Below, piece by piece: positions 26,137 through 34,633 of a DNA stretch of 37,359 nt. Position 1 is the first letter of the stretch, and each line of letters opens with the position of its first letter. Location of the stretch: the NCBI RefSeq assembly GCF_016463485.1, contig NZ_JAEMRD010000018.1, forward strand, positions 1-37,359, in the 5' to 3' direction. The stretch is from Brevundimonas sp. GTDB lineage: Bacteria; Pseudomonadota; Alphaproteobacteria; Caulobacterales; Caulobacteraceae. Under the pieces are notes generated by a model. The model was not told where the DNA came from and did not search any database. It worked only from the letters and a program-made list of their open reading frames with translations. Made by a program: the position numbers and the translations under genes.

Positions 26137-26757
26137 ATGAAACTCTATACGTCGAAGCGCGCGCCCAATCCGCGCCGGGTCCGCTGGGTCATGGCCGAGA
26201 AGGGCATCACCGACGTCGAGATCGTCGAGGTCGACATCATGGCCGGCGACCACAAGACGCCCGAGTATCGCAGCCGGGTCGGGGTGCCCCACGTCCCGGC
26301 GCTGGAACTCGATGACGGCACGACCATCTCGGAATCGGTCGCCATCGGCCGGTATCTGGAGTCCATGTATCCCGAGCCCAACCTGTTTGGCCACGACGCC
26401 CGCGAACAGGCGATCATCGAGATGTGGACCCGCCGCTGCGAGTTCTATCTGGCCAATCCGTTGATGCTGAACGTTCGCCACTCGCACCCGGCCCTGGCCG
26501 CCCTGGAAGGGGTGCAGGTCGCCGAGGTCGCCGAGTACAACCGGCTGTGGGCCGAGCGCTTCATGCGCACCCTGGACCGGCAGTTGGCCGATCACGCCTT
26601 CATCGCCGGGGACCGGTTCACCATTGTCGACATCGTCGCCACGGTCGGCCTGGACTTCGCCCGACTGGTCAAGGTCCGTCCGCCCGAGGATCTCGTCGCC
26701 CTGAACCGCTGGTACGAGACGTGCCGGGCCCGTCCGGCGGCGTCTGCGGGCGCGTGA
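26137..26757 (+). CDS. Glutathione S-transferase family protein
   Basis: A 206-residue soluble GST. The thioredoxin-like N-terminal domain (MKLYTSKRAPNPRRVRWVMAEKGI to about 80) contains the cis-proline segment VGVPHVPALELDDGTTISESVAIGRYLE, where Glu and Ser contact the glutathione gamma-glutamyl group. An alpha-helical C-terminal domain contains FIAGDRFTIVDIVATVGLDF, the N-capping-box motif of the family. It belongs to the broad bacterial group without a clear class. The stop overlaps the GTG start of the RNA ligase-like gene by four bases. Confidence 0.92.
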   Translation: MKLYTSKRAPNPRRVRWVMAEKGITDVEIVEVDIMAGDHKTPEYRSRVGVPHVPALELDDGTTISESVAIGRYLESMYPEPNLFGHDAREQAIIEMWTRRCEFYLANPLMLNVRHSHPALAALEGVQVAEVAEYNRLWAERFMRTLDRQLADHAFIAGDRFTIVDIVATVGLDFARLVKVRPPEDLVALNRWYETCRARPAASAGA

Positions 26758-27272
26758 TCGACACCGACCCGCTGATCGTCAGCCTGGGGTTCGATGCGGC
26801 AACATTCGAGCGGTTCGACGGACTGCGCCGAGCCCACTTTCCTCCGGCGCTCAACAGAATTCCGGCGCACCTGACCCTGTTCCACCACCTGCCTGGCGAC
26901 CGGCCGGATGAGGTTAGAGCCGCCTTGGCCGAAGCCGCCGGCTCTGTCTGCTCTTTCGCGATGGAGGTGTCAGCCTTGCGCAAACTTGGCCGGGGCGTCG
27001 CCCTGACGCTGACCAGCCCCGAACTGATTGCGATCCGCGCCGGGACCGCCGCCCGCTTCGCCGACGTCCTGACGCCGCAGGATCGCCAGGGCTTCCGGCC
27101 CCACGTCACGATCCAGAACAAGGTCGATCCGAAGGATGCGACCGCCCTGTACGACCGCCTTGCCGCTGATTTCACGTCCTGGACGGCGACGGCCGAGGCC
27201 CTGCTGCTCTGGCGCTATCGCGGCGGTCCCTGGGAGGCGGCAGGCCGGTTCGAGTTTGCGAGGATCGGTTAG
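26754..27272 (+). CDS. 2'-5' RNA ligase-like protein (2H phosphoesterase superfamily)
   Basis: A 172-residue protein of the 2H phosphoesterase superfamily, which includes bacterial LigT (2'-5' RNA ligase) and cyclic phosphodiesterases. Both HxT motifs are present: HLTLF in the first repeat and HVTIQ in the second, the two active-site histidines. The GTG start overlaps the GST stop. A genuine RNA ligase or phosphodiesterase activity is not decidable from sequence. The stop lies inside a perfect 12-bp palindrome (GGTTAGCTAACC, 27267-27278) between this gene and the convergent thioesterase gene. Confidence 0.88.
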   Translation: MIDTDPLIVSLGFDAATFERFDGLRRAHFPPALNRIPAHLTLFHHLPGDRPDEVRAALAEAAGSVCSFAMEVSALRKLGRGVALTLTSPELIAIRAGTAARFADVLTPQDRQGFRPHVTIQNKVDPKDATALYDRLAADFTSWTATAEALLLWRYRGGPWEAAGRFEFARIG

Positions 27273-27297
27273 CTAACCTCGCTTACCGGGACGGCCT

Positions 27298-27732
27298 TCA
27301 ATCCCTCGGTGTGAATTTCCGGATGATGCCGGAATAGGTCATCAGCGTCCGCTGACCCGTCGTGATCTGGCCACGCACGAAGATCAACGACCCCCCCGCA
27401 CGGACGACTTCACCCGTCGCCTCGATCAGTTCCCCGACATAGCCGCCGTCGATCAGGGTGGAGTCCAGTTGCACCGTCACGCCGTTGCGTCCCTCCATCT
27501 CCTGATAGGCGGTCTGGAACAGGGCGATGTCGGCGAAGGTCATCAGACAGCCGCCGTGCATGCGATTGCCCGCATTCATGTGTTTGGGTTCGGCGCGGAA
27601 GGCGCAGCGCATCCGGCCATCCGGGTCGGGCCGGAAATAGAAGGGTCCCACGACCTGATCGAAGGTGCCATGCAGGTCATAGGTATGCCAACCGGCGAAC
27701 TCGCCTTCGGTCACCGCCAGTTTCGCGACCAT
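27298..27732 (-). CDS. PaaI-type hotdog-fold thioesterase
   Basis: A 144-residue hotdog-fold protein of the PaaI/acyl-CoA thioesterase group. The fold is seen in RCAFRAEPKHMNAGNRMHGGCLMTFADIALFQTAY, where HMN-x-x-x-x-MHGG followed by DIALF corresponds to the family active-site helix with its Asp, and in VTVQLDSTLIDGGYVGELIEATGEVVRAGGSLIFVRGQI. It probably hydrolyses acyl-CoA esters; the substrate is unknown. The ATG at 27732 follows AAGGAAG. It is divergent from the DUF3253 gene 51 bases away and ends against the RNA ligase-like gene. Confidence 0.88.
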   Translation of the reverse strand: MVAKLAVTEGEFAGWHTYDLHGTFDQVVGPFYFRPDPDGRMRCAFRAEPKHMNAGNRMHGGCLMTFADIALFQTAYQEMEGRNGVTVQLDSTLIDGGYVGELIEATGEVVRAGGSLIFVRGQITTGQRTLMTYSGIIRKFTPRD

Positions 27733-27783
27733 GTCCGTCTTCCTTGCCTTACGTTCGCGCCCGCAATGCCTCATAGAAGCGCA

Positions 27784-28101
27784 ATGAGCGACCCCATCGA
27801 AACCGCAATCTTCGAAAAACTGGCCCGCGTCGACCCCAAGGGCGACAACGGCAAGAGCATCGAGCCCGCCGAAGTGGCCAAGGCCCTGCAACCCGAACAG
27901 TGGCAGCGCATGATGCCCAAGGTGCGCGGCGTCGCGCTCGGCCTGATGCGCCAGGGGCGGCTGACCATCACCAAGAAGGGCAAGGCGATCGATCCGAACG
28001 CCTTTCGCGGCGTGATCCGGCTGCGTCTGCCGACGGCGGACGAGACCGCTGCGGCGCTGGCGGCGCTTCCGCCTGCAACTCCGGATGATGAGTTCGAGTA
28101 A
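27784..28101 (+). CDS. DUF3253 protein
   Basis: A 105-residue cytoplasmic protein of the DUF3253 family. Features are IETAIFEKLARV at the N-terminus, SIEPAEVAKALQPEQWQRMMPKVRGVALGLMRQGRLTITKKGKAIDP, resembling a winged-helix fold, and GVIRLRLP. The family has no proven function. The ATG at 27784 gives the standard start. It lies immediately upstream of palindromic repeat A; its stop is eight bases before the repeat arm begins. Confidence 0.85.
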   Translation: MSDPIETAIFEKLARVDPKGDNGKSIEPAEVAKALQPEQWQRMMPKVRGVALGLMRQGRLTITKKGKAIDPNAFRGVIRLRLPTADETAAALAALPPATPDDEFE

Positions 28102-28109
28102 CCCTCACT

Positions 28110-28261
28110 CCGCTCATCCCGGCGAAAGCCGGGACCCAGTTCTTTCACGCGTACGGTGAATGGGATTGTCGTCCGAACGTCACCAGACAGGCTTCTCGCC
28201 CAAAGCACTGGGTCCCGGTTTGGCTGCTCCGCGCCGCCCTTCGGGTCGCCGGGATGAGCGG
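28110..28261. repeat. Palindromic repeat, copy A
   Basis: The left arm CCGCTCATCCCGGCG (28110-28124) pairs with CGCCGGGATGAGCGG (28247-28261), and CCGGGACCCAGT (28129-28140) pairs with ACTGGGTCCCGG (28207-28218). The interior of the right arm has an insert of about 28 bases relative to copy B. Copy A fills most of the gap between the DUF3253 gene and the glycosylase-like gene and ends four bases before the latter's GTG; its end supplies part of the AG-rich ribosome binding region. No transposase is present, so it resembles a REP/MITE-like intergenic element. Confidence 0.85.
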
Positions 28262-28264
28262 GAG

Positions 28265-28897
28265 GTGGGAGAGGAACTCGACGCCGTTCTCGCCGACATC
28301 CGGGCCTGCCGCGCCTGTCTTGGCGAACTGCCGCACACGCCCCGGCCGGTGGTGCGGGTCTTTCCCGAGACGCGGCTGCTGATCTGCGGCCAGGCGCCGG
28401 GGCGGCGCGTGCATGAGAGCGGCCTGCCGTTCACCGATCCGTCCGGCGACCGGCTGCGGGACTGGATGGGCGTAGACTACGAGACCTTTTATGCCGACCC
28501 CCGCATCGGCGTTGCGGCCCAGGCCTTCTGCTATCCGGGTACGGCTCCGAAGGGGGGCGACTATCCGCCGCCGCGACGCTGCGCCGAACTGTGGCGACCC
28601 CGGTTGCTGGAGGCTCTGCCGAAGATGGAGCTGACCCTGCTGGTCGGCGGCTATGCCCAGGTCTGGGCCTTGGGAGGCCGGGCGAAGTCCAACATGACGG
28701 AGACGGTGCGGGCCTGGCGGGACTATGCGCCCGACATCCTGCCCATGCCGCATCCGTCGTGGCGCAACACCGCGTGGCTTCGGAAGAATCCGTGGTTCGA
28801 GGCCGAGATCGTGCCTTACTTGCGCGCGAGAGTTCGCGAGATACTGTCTCAAAACCCCGCTCATCCCGGCGAAAGCCGGGACCCAGTTCTTTTGTGA
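28265..28897 (+). CDS. Uracil-DNA glycosylase superfamily protein, probably with a 4Fe-4S cluster
   Basis: A 210-residue protein of the uracil-DNA glycosylase superfamily. Motif I is GQAPG (42-46), where classical family 4 enzymes carry GEAPG or similar, and motif II is HPS in PMPHPSWRN (163-165). Cysteines 15, 18, 89 and 106 (C-x2-C...C-x16-C) are spaced like the iron-sulfur ligands of family 4 glycosylases. Uracil excision is plausible but not shown, since the first catalytic motif is altered. The GTG at 28265 was chosen because codons further upstream are made of repeat DNA. The C-terminal residues after about 195 (NPAHPGESRDPVLL) are also encoded by repeat arm B, so the ancestral protein probably ended earlier. 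Confidence 0.82.
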   Translation: MGEELDAVLADIRACRACLGELPHTPRPVVRVFPETRLLICGQAPGRRVHESGLPFTDPSGDRLRDWMGVDYETFYADPRIGVAAQAFCYPGTAPKGGDYPPPRRCAELWRPRLLEALPKMELTLLVGGYAQVWALGGRAKSNMTETVRAWRDYAPDILPMPHPSWRNTAWLRKNPWFEAEIVPYLRARVREILSQNPAHPGESRDPVLL

Positions 28898-28985
28898 CGC
28901 ACGGCGTCTGGGACTCATTCTGATGCTCACCCCCAGGCATTTGTCACCCAAAGCACTGGGTCACGGCTTTCGCCGGGATGAGCGG
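28857..28985. repeat. Palindromic repeat, copy B, overlapping two coding regions
   Basis: Arms at 28857-28887 and 28955-28985 are reverse complements at 30 of 31 positions, and the similarity extends to about 28898 and 28943. The left arm has the same 31 bases as the left arm of copy A (28110-28140). The left arm encodes the last residues of the glycosylase-like protein, whose stop lies at 28895-28897. The right arm encodes about residues 11-21 of the next gene's product. Confidence 0.9.
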
Positions 28986-30011
28986 AAGAGGATTGGACTG
29001 GTCACGCTGGTATCCCTGGCCTTGACCTCCTGCGCTACGCCCTATGTCCAGCCGCCGCTGACACCGCCCGCCGCCTTCGCTGGGCCCGCGATCGTCGATC
29101 CGCCCCGACCGGGCGCACCCGGTGCCTTCATCGTCCAGGACGGCGCGCGCCTGCCCTTCCTGCGCTGGACCCCCGCCAACGGTCAGCCCGACGTCGTCAT
29201 CGTCGCCCTGCACGGCATGAACGACCACAACGCCTCGTTCCGGCTGGCGGGTCCATGGTGGGCCGGGCACGGCATCGAGACCTGGAGCTTCGACCAGCGC
29301 GGTTTCGGCCAGGCCCCCGGTCGCGGCGTCTGGGCCGGGGAGGCGACGATGGTCGAGGATCTGCGCACCATCACCGCCCTGGTCCGCGCCCGCCGCCCCA
29401 ATGCCACGATCGCGGTCGTGGGCGAGAGCATGGGCGGGTCAGTGGCGGCGGCGGCCTTCGCCTCGGACCGGGCCCCGGACGCCGACCGGCTGATCCTGCT
29501 GGCCCCCGGCGTCTGGGGCTGGTCCAGCCAGAACATCGCCAATCGCACCAGCCTGTGGATCGCCGCCCGCGCCCTGGGCTCCACGGCGGTGCAGCCCCCG
29601 GACTTCATCGCCCGCCACATCCTGGCCTCGTCCAACCTGGCCGAGCTGGTCAGGAACGGCCACGACCCCGACAGCATCCTGTCGACCCGGTTCGACACGA
29701 TTTCGGGACTGGTCGGCCTGATGGAGACGGCGTCGAACAGCCTGGGCCGCACCCGCCTGCCGACCCTGCTGATGTACGGAGCCCACGATCAGGTGGTGGA
29801 GCCCGGCCCCATGCGCCGCGCCCTGATGCGTGCAGGCGAGGCACCCCACCTGCGCACCGCCTGGTACCCCGACGGCTGGCATCTGCTGAATCGGGACCTG
29901 GACGCGGAGGTGGTCTATCGCGACGTGGCGGCGTGGTTGCGCAGTCCGGACTCGCTCGCACCGCTGCCGTCCGGCGCAGGCCCGGTCCAACCGCAACTCG
30001 GACGCCGCTAG
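28923..30011 (+). CDS. Alpha/beta hydrolase lipoprotein (monoacylglycerol lipase-like)
   Basis: A 362-residue serine hydrolase. The signal has a basic stretch (RRDERKR), a hydrophobic core and the lipobox LTSC with Cys37, so the protein is probably lipid-anchored in the envelope. The hydrolase domain shows the oxyanion HGMN (97-100), nucleophile Ser169 in GESMGGS, Asp290 in YGAHDQVV and His321 in DGWHLLN, the triad of the monoacylglycerol lipase/lysophospholipase group. The ATG at 28923 is the nearest ATG that keeps the signal peptide in frame. Residues 11-21 come from palindromic repeat B, so the N-terminus may have been rebuilt by repeat insertion. A membrane-lipid substrate is likely but unproven. 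Confidence 0.88.
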   Translation: MLTPRHLSPKALGHGFRRDERKRIGLVTLVSLALTSCATPYVQPPLTPPAAFAGPAIVDPPRPGAPGAFIVQDGARLPFLRWTPANGQPDVVIVALHGMNDHNASFRLAGPWWAGHGIETWSFDQRGFGQAPGRGVWAGEATMVEDLRTITALVRARRPNATIAVVGESMGGSVAAAAFASDRAPDADRLILLAPGVWGWSSQNIANRTSLWIAARALGSTAVQPPDFIARHILASSNLAELVRNGHDPDSILSTRFDTISGLVGLMETASNSLGRTRLPTLLMYGAHDQVVEPGPMRRALMRAGEAPHLRTAWYPDGWHLLNRDLDAEVVYRDVAAWLRSPDSLAPLPSGAGPVQPQLGRR

Positions 30012-30103
30012 GGAGCATTTCGGCGGCGCGTCGATGTCGCAGCCGGCCACGCTTTCGCGCGACGAATCGCGTCTATAGTGTCGGCCAGCCTTTGGGGGAC
30101 AGG

Positions 30104-30811
30104 ATGGCGGATACCGAAAAGCCGGGCCATGCCCTGGCGGACGACGTGCTGGGATTCGGCGGCGCCGAGCTGATCACCGTCAGGGACCTGGTCCTGCGCC
30201 CGAGCACGGTGCTGCAGGCCTGGATGGATCACGGGGCCCACGGGGGCGGCGCGTATGCACGACCGCTGCGGCTCTACCTCGCGCTGAACGCGATCCTGAT
30301 GCTGCTCCTCTTTCTACGCGGGGGTGCGGGATACATGCTGGACGGCCTGCCTGCCGGGTTTCTGGACCCGCTCCTCGCGAGTTCGGGAAAGTCGAGAGAC
30401 GCGTTCATCGCCGACGCGGATGGCTGGATGACGCTGGTCATGGTGCCGTTACTCTCGCTTTTCTACGCCCTGGCCGCGGCTCCGCTGCTTCGTCTGTGGG
30501 ACAAGGCGGACCTGGGCTGGCGTCGCGGGTTCCGGGCCGCCTTCGGCTGGTTGTGCGCCTGGACCGTGCTGATACTGCCGATCGCCTGGTGGGGCTACGG
30601 GACCGGGCCGCTTGCCGGCCTCGTGTCCCTGGCCATCATCGTCCTGGGCATCGCGGCCTTCCTGCGGATGGGCCGGTGCCGATGGTTCACCTCCTGGTTC
30701 GGCGGGGCGGGCAAGGCGCTGCTGCTTATGATCTGCGTCCAGATCGCCGGATTGCTCGGCGGGGCCCTGGTCGTGGGCATCGGCCTTCTCGGCGCGGCCG
30801 CGACGCCCTGA
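30104..30811 (+). CDS. DUF3667-like membrane protein
   Basis: A 235-residue membrane protein. A soluble N-terminus with LITVRDLVLRPSTVLQAWMDHGAHGGGAYARPLRLYLALNAILMLLLF matches the DUF3667 pattern, in which a conserved segment rich in Arg and Tyr precedes the first helix. About five hydrophobic helices follow (near 60-76, 112-130, 148-163, 168-185 and 205-230). The function of the family is unknown. The ATG at 30104 is preceded by GGGGGACAGG. It ends about 110 bases before fliF and is probably a separate unit. Confidence 0.7.
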   Translation: MADTEKPGHALADDVLGFGGAELITVRDLVLRPSTVLQAWMDHGAHGGGAYARPLRLYLALNAILMLLLFLRGGAGYMLDGLPAGFLDPLLASSGKSRDAFIADADGWMTLVMVPLLSLFYALAAAPLLRLWDKADLGWRRGFRAAFGWLCAWTVLILPIAWWGYGTGPLAGLVSLAIIVLGIAAFLRMGRCRWFTSWFGGAGKALLLMICVQIAGLLGGALVVGIGLLGAAATP

Positions 30812-30839
30812 CACGCTCGGCCTGACCACGGCCAAGGAT

Positions 30840-30888
30840 TTTAACCCCCCTTAACGCGGCATTTACCACGCAGGCGGCAGTTTCTGCC
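30840..30888 (+). promoter_or_regulatory. fliF operon control region: CtrA-like box and inverted repeat
   Basis: TTAA at 30841-30844 and TTAAC at 30851-30855 are separated by six bases; shifting the first half by one base gives TTTA with seven-base spacing. Either is an imperfect CtrA box. Downstream, GGCAG-TTT-CTGCC (30876-30888) is a perfect 5-bp inverted repeat, and the fliF start follows at 30922. In Caulobacter crescentus CtrA activates the fliF operon and FlbD represses it from a downstream ftr site, so the inverted repeat is a candidate FlbD site. That assignment is inference. Confidence 0.5.
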
Positions 30889-30921
30889 TAGCGGGGCACA
30901 CGGGCTCCCCCGTTTCAGTAT

Positions 30922-32559
30922 GTGTGGGGACGCGTGGGCGGCTTTACGGCGGCGTTGCAGAGATTTGGGATCGGGCGCCTCGCCATGGTGCTGGGAGTCG
31001 GCGCGGGCGTGGCGGCGGTGCTCGTCATCCTGATGCTGCGCGTCGGTCAGTCGCCGGACGCCCTGCTCTATTCCAACCTGGACCTGAAGGAGGCGGGCGA
31101 CATCACCGCCTCGCTGGAACAGGCCGGCATCAAGTACAAGACGCAAGGCGACGGCTCGACCATCATGGTCAACCGCGACGACGTCGGCACGGCCCGGATG
31201 ATGGTGGCCCAGAAGGGTCTCGTGACCTCGGGCTCGGTTGGATACGAGCTGTTCGACAACCAGTCGGTCCTGGGCCAGACCGAGTTCCAGCAGAACCTCA
31301 ATGAAAAGCGCGCGCTGGAAGGCGAGCTGTCGAGGAACATCCTGTCGTTCCGGGGCATCTCCTCGGCCAAGGTGATGATCGCCCTGCCGCGCCGCGAGAT
31401 GTTCGCCAGTGATACCGCAGAGCCCACGGCGGCCGTCACCGTCGGCGTCGGCGGTCGCGCCCTGACGGGCGACCAGATCCAGGCCATCCGCAACGTCGTC
31501 GCCTCCTCCGTCCCCGGCCTCAAGCCCGAGCGGGTAACCGTCACCGACACCGCCAACCGCACCCTGGCGGCCGGTTCGTCCGATGGTGGCTTCTCGGCCG
31601 CCTCGGCATCCGACGCCAAGAACGAGGCGGAGATGCAGCTCCAGGCCCGCATCCTGGACATCGTCGAGGGCGTGGTGGGCCCCGGCGCCGCGCGCGTTCA
31701 GGTCACCGCCGAGATCGACCACAGCCGCGCCACGACCCAGGAACAGCGTTTCGATCCCGACGGCCAGGTCGTCCGCTCCACCTCGACCAACGGCACGGAG
31801 TCGACCGACACCACCGGTCAGTCGGACGGCGGTGCCACCGCGACCAACAACATTCCCGGCGGCGCGCCCCCGGCCACCACGCCTGTCGGGTCCACCGACA
31901 CCGCCAACACCGAGACCACCAACTACGAAATCTCCAACACCACCACGACCACCATCCGCGAGGCGGGCGAGGTGCAGAAACTGGCCGTCGCGGTCGCCGT
32001 CGACGGCGTCTGGACCCCGGCCGCCGACGGTCAGGGCGAGCCCACCTTCGCGCCGCGCTCGGCCGAGGACATCGCCAAGATCGACGCTCTGGTGAAGGCG
32101 GCCATCGGCTTCGACCAGCCGCGCGGCGACCAGGTCAAGGTCGAGGCCATCCGGTTCAGCCGCGACGCCTCGGGCGCGGGCGGCACCGAGGCCAAGGCCT
32201 CGATGCTGGATTTCACCAAGAACGACATCATGCGCGGCGTCGAACTGCTGGTGTTGCTGGTGACCGGTCTGTTGTTGATCTTCTTCGTGCTGCGGCCCCT
32301 GCTGAAGTCGGCGACGGGACCGGGCGGCGTGGCAGCCTTGGCCGGCGCGGGCGGCGGGTCCGTGACCCAGCTTCAGGCCACCCTGGCGGGCGGCGCGCCC
32401 CAGCTCGGCGGCCCTCCGTCGGAGATGGATCAACGCCTCGACATCGCCCGCATCGAGGGACAGGTGAAGGCCTCCTCGGTCAAGAAGGTCGCCGAGTTCG
32501 TCGACAAGCACCCGGATGAGTCCACCGCCATCCTGCGCAGCTGGGTCCACGAAAGCTGA
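30922..32559 (+). CDS. fliF: Flagellar M-ring protein FliF
   Basis: FliF forms the MS ring, the inner-membrane base of the flagellum. The 545-residue product has a first membrane helix at about 20-40 ([20 protein letters not shown]) and the ring-building motif and YscJ-like domains ([69 protein letters not shown]). A Thr/Asn-rich region, a second helix (about 438-460) and a C-terminal cytoplasmic FliG-binding tail follow. The start is the GTG at 30922; a GTG at 30934 is a reasonable alternative. Its stop overlaps the fliG ATG by one base. First gene of the operon. Confidence 0.95.
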   Translation: MWGRVGGFTAALQRFGIGRLAMVLGVGAGVAAVLVILMLRVGQSPDALLYSNLDLKEAGDITASLEQAGIKYKTQGDGSTIMVNRDDVGTARMMVAQKGLVTSGSVGYELFDNQSVLGQTEFQQNLNEKRALEGELSRNILSFRGISSAKVMIALPRREMFASDTAEPTAAVTVGVGGRALTGDQIQAIRNVVASSVPGLKPERVTVTDTANRTLAAGSSDGGFSAASASDAKNEAEMQLQARILDIVEGVVGPGAARVQVTAEIDHSRATTQEQRFDPDGQVVRSTSTNGTESTDTTGQSDGGATATNNIPGGAPPATTPVGSTDTANTETTNYEISNTTTTTIREAGEVQKLAVAVAVDGVWTPAADGQGEPTFAPRSAEDIAKIDALVKAAIGFDQPRGDQVKVEAIRFSRDASGAGGTEAKASMLDFTKNDIMRGVELLVLLVTGLLLIFFVLRPLLKSATGPGGVAALAGAGGGSVTQLQATLAGGAPQLGGPPSEMDQRLDIARIEGQVKASSVKKVAEFVDKHPDESTAILRSWVHES

Positions 32560-33602
32560 TGACCAGGCTGATTTCAAACAACAAGAAGGCTTCGGTCGAG
32601 GACGCCAGGAAGCTCACCGGGCCTGAAAAGGCTGCGGTCATCCTGCTGTCGCTGGGCGAAGACCACACCCAGCTTTGGAAGAATCTCGACGACGAGGAGA
32701 TCAAGGAAATCTCCCAGGCCATGGCCACCCTGGGCACCGTCTCCTCCACCGTGGTCGAAGAGCTCTTGATGGAGTTCGTCGCCGGGATGAGCGGCTCCGG
32801 CTCGGTCATGGGGTCGTTCGAACAGACCCAGAAGCTGTTGTCCGCCTTCATGCCCGCCGACCGCGTCGACGGCCTGATGGAGGAAATCCGCGGCCCCGCC
32901 GGCCGGACCATGTGGGACAAGCTCGGCAATGTGAACGAGAGCGTCCTCGCCAACTATCTGAAGAACGAATACCCCCAGACGGTCGCCGTGGTCCTGTCCA
33001 AGATCAAGCCCGAGCACGCCTCGCGCGTGCTGACTGCCCTGCCCGAGGATTTCGCCCTGGAATGCGTCCAGCGGATGCTGCGCATGGAGCCGGTGCAGCG
33101 CGAGATCCTCGACAAGATCGAACAGACCCTGCGCATCGAGTTCATGTCCAACCTGGCCCGCACGTCAAAGCGCGACAGCCACGAGATGATGGCCGACATC
33201 TTCAACTCCTTCGACCGCCAGACCGAGGCCCGGTTCATCGGCGCGCTGGAGGAACGCAACCGCGAGGCGGCCGAGCGTATCCGCGCCCTGATGTTCGTGT
33301 TCGAGGACCTGTCCAAGCTCGATCCCGGCGGGGTCCAGACCCTGTTGCGCGTGGTCGAGAAGGACAAGCTGGCGCTGGCACTCAAGGGGGCGTCCGAAAC
33401 CCTGCGCGAGATGTTCTTCACCAACATGAGCGAGCGCGCGTCCAAGATCATGCGCGAAGACATGGAATCCATGGGCCCGGTCCGGCTCAAGGACGTCGAC
33501 TCGGCTCAGATGGCCATGGTCCAGGCGGCAAAGGATCTGGCGGCCAAGGGCGAGATCATGCTGGCCGGAGCCGGCGGCGCCGACGACGAGCTGATCTACT
33601 GA
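32559..33602 (+). CDS. fliG: Flagellar motor switch protein FliG
   Basis: FliG couples the MS ring to the stator and takes part in switching. The 347-residue product has the N-terminal FliF-binding domain (about 20-110), the middle domain with [23 protein letters not shown] (EYPQ at 137-140, where Escherichia coli has EHPQ), and the C-terminal domain with the charged torque helix, here [33 protein letters not shown]. Conserved charged residues are present. The operon position and overlaps indicate cotranslation with fliF and fliH. Confidence 0.97.
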   Translation: MTRLISNNKKASVEDARKLTGPEKAAVILLSLGEDHTQLWKNLDDEEIKEISQAMATLGTVSSTVVEELLMEFVAGMSGSGSVMGSFEQTQKLLSAFMPADRVDGLMEEIRGPAGRTMWDKLGNVNESVLANYLKNEYPQTVAVVLSKIKPEHASRVLTALPEDFALECVQRMLRMEPVQREILDKIEQTLRIEFMSNLARTSKRDSHEMMADIFNSFDRQTEARFIGALEERNREAAERIRALMFVFEDLSKLDPGGVQTLLRVVEKDKLALALKGASETLREMFFTNMSERASKIMREDMESMGPVRLKDVDSAQMAMVQAAKDLAAKGEIMLAGAGGADDELIY

Positions 33603-33603
33603 C

Positions 33604-34263
33604 ATGACCAGCTTGCCCCTCAACTCCCGTCCGTTCTCCTTCGACACCGAGTTCGCCTCGGATGGATCGACCACGCGCACCGGAGCCGCCTTCGTCCCGA
33701 CCAAGCGCGCCTATCTGCCGGCCGAGGTCGAGGCCCTGGTCGCGCAGGGACGGCTCGAGGCCCGCGAGGCCGCCCTGGCCGAGGTCGAAAGCCTTCAGGC
33801 CATGGCCCTGGTCACCATCGGACAGGCCATCGCGGCCTCGGCTCCCGCCCTGGGCCAGGTCGCCCAGGCCCACCGCGAACAGTCGGCCGAACTGGCTTTG
33901 GCTGCCGCCCGCGTCATCGCCACCGCCGCCCTGGACCGGTTCCCTGCCGGTCCGTTGCAGGAGGCGCTGGAGCAACTGGGTTCGGAGATCGACGCCGCAC
34001 CCCGGCTGGTGATCCGCGCGCGCGGCCTGGACGAGACGGTGCAGGCCCGGCTTCAGGCCGTCTGTGTCGACGCCGGCTTCTCCGGCCTGATCGCCTTCCG
34101 GGACGATCCGGGCATGGCCACCGCCGCCTTCCAGCTGGAATGGGCCGACGGCCGCGCCGACTATGATCCCGCCGAGGCCGCCGCCCGCATGGGCGAGGCC
34201 CTGGCCGCCGCCCTGGCCGCCGAGGCCGGACACGCTGAAACCCTGAACGGGAGCCCCCACTGA
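33604..34263 (+). CDS. fliH: Flagellar assembly protein FliH (FlbE)
   Basis: A 219-residue protein corresponding to Caulobacter FlbE, a FliH-type regulator of the export ATPase FliI. It has an Ala- and Glu-rich helical N-terminal half (LPAEVEALVAQGRLEAREAALAEVESLQ and following) and a C-terminal domain with RLVIRARGLDETVQARLQAVCVDAGFSGLIAFRDDPGMATAAFQLEWADGRADYDP, the VirE2-like fold typical of FliH C-termini. The identification rests mainly on operon position plus this C-terminal pattern. The stop overlaps the fliN ATG. Confidence 0.88.
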   Translation: MTSLPLNSRPFSFDTEFASDGSTTRTGAAFVPTKRAYLPAEVEALVAQGRLEAREAALAEVESLQAMALVTIGQAIAASAPALGQVAQAHREQSAELALAAARVIATAALDRFPAGPLQEALEQLGSEIDAAPRLVIRARGLDETVQARLQAVCVDAGFSGLIAFRDDPGMATAAFQLEWADGRADYDPAEAAARMGEALAAALAAEAGHAETLNGSPH

Positions 34264-34592
34264 TGGCTGACGATTTCGCCCTGGAGGAGTTCGGCGCCTC
34301 CACCGCCCTGGCCACGGCCGACGACGGTGGTGACAAGAGCGCCGCCGACCTGGCCACCGTGTTCGACGTGCCCGTCAACATCTCGGCCGTGCTGGGCAAG
34401 GCCCACATGACCGTGGCGCAACTGCTGAAACTGAACCGGGGATCTGTGCTGGAGCTGGACCGCAAGGTCGGCGAGGCCATCGACATCTTCGTCAACAACC
34501 GTCTGGTCGCGCGCGGGGAGGTCGTCGTCGTCGAGGATCGCCTGGGCGTGACCATGACGGAAATCATCAAGACCGAGGACTCGGCGGCCTAG
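34263..34592 (+). CDS. fliN: Flagellar motor switch protein FliN
   Basis: FliN is the C-ring protein that works with FliM and FliG. The 109-residue product has the SpoA-type domain VFDVPVNISAVLGKAHMTVAQLLKLNRGSVLELDRKVGEAIDIFVNNRLVARGEVVVVEDRLGVTMTEII, with the conserved hydrophobic and Gly/Glu positions of the family. It has normal length for a short FliN. It is transcribed with fliFGH and precedes flbD by 41 bases that carry a good ribosome binding site (AGAGGA). Confidence 0.95.
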   Translation: MADDFALEEFGASTALATADDGGDKSAADLATVFDVPVNISAVLGKAHMTVAQLLKLNRGSVLELDRKVGEAIDIFVNNRLVARGEVVVVEDRLGVTMTEIIKTEDSAA

Positions 34593-34633
34593 GCCGTCAG
34601 TCGCGCGTAAGAGAGTTAGAGGAGCAAACACCG

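Noticed and set aside
27267..27278. 12-bp palindrome GGTTAGCTAACC between convergent genes as an operator
   Set aside because: It contains the stop codon of the RNA ligase-like gene and lies downstream of both genes, so a regulatory role is unlikely; noted only as a palindrome.
28160..28264. Upstream extension of the glycosylase-like gene to an earlier start
   Set aside because: The extra codons are repeat copy A sequence. The GTG at 28265 with a purine-rich lead gives the normal family N-terminus.
28725..28922. Upstream extension of the alpha/beta hydrolase into the glycosylase gene
   Set aside because: It would place about 66 Arg/Cys-rich residues before a lipoprotein signal, which then could not work.
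30841..32577. Long minus-strand open frame opposite fliF
   Set aside because: Shadow of fliF in GC-rich DNA; no domain and no ribosome binding site.
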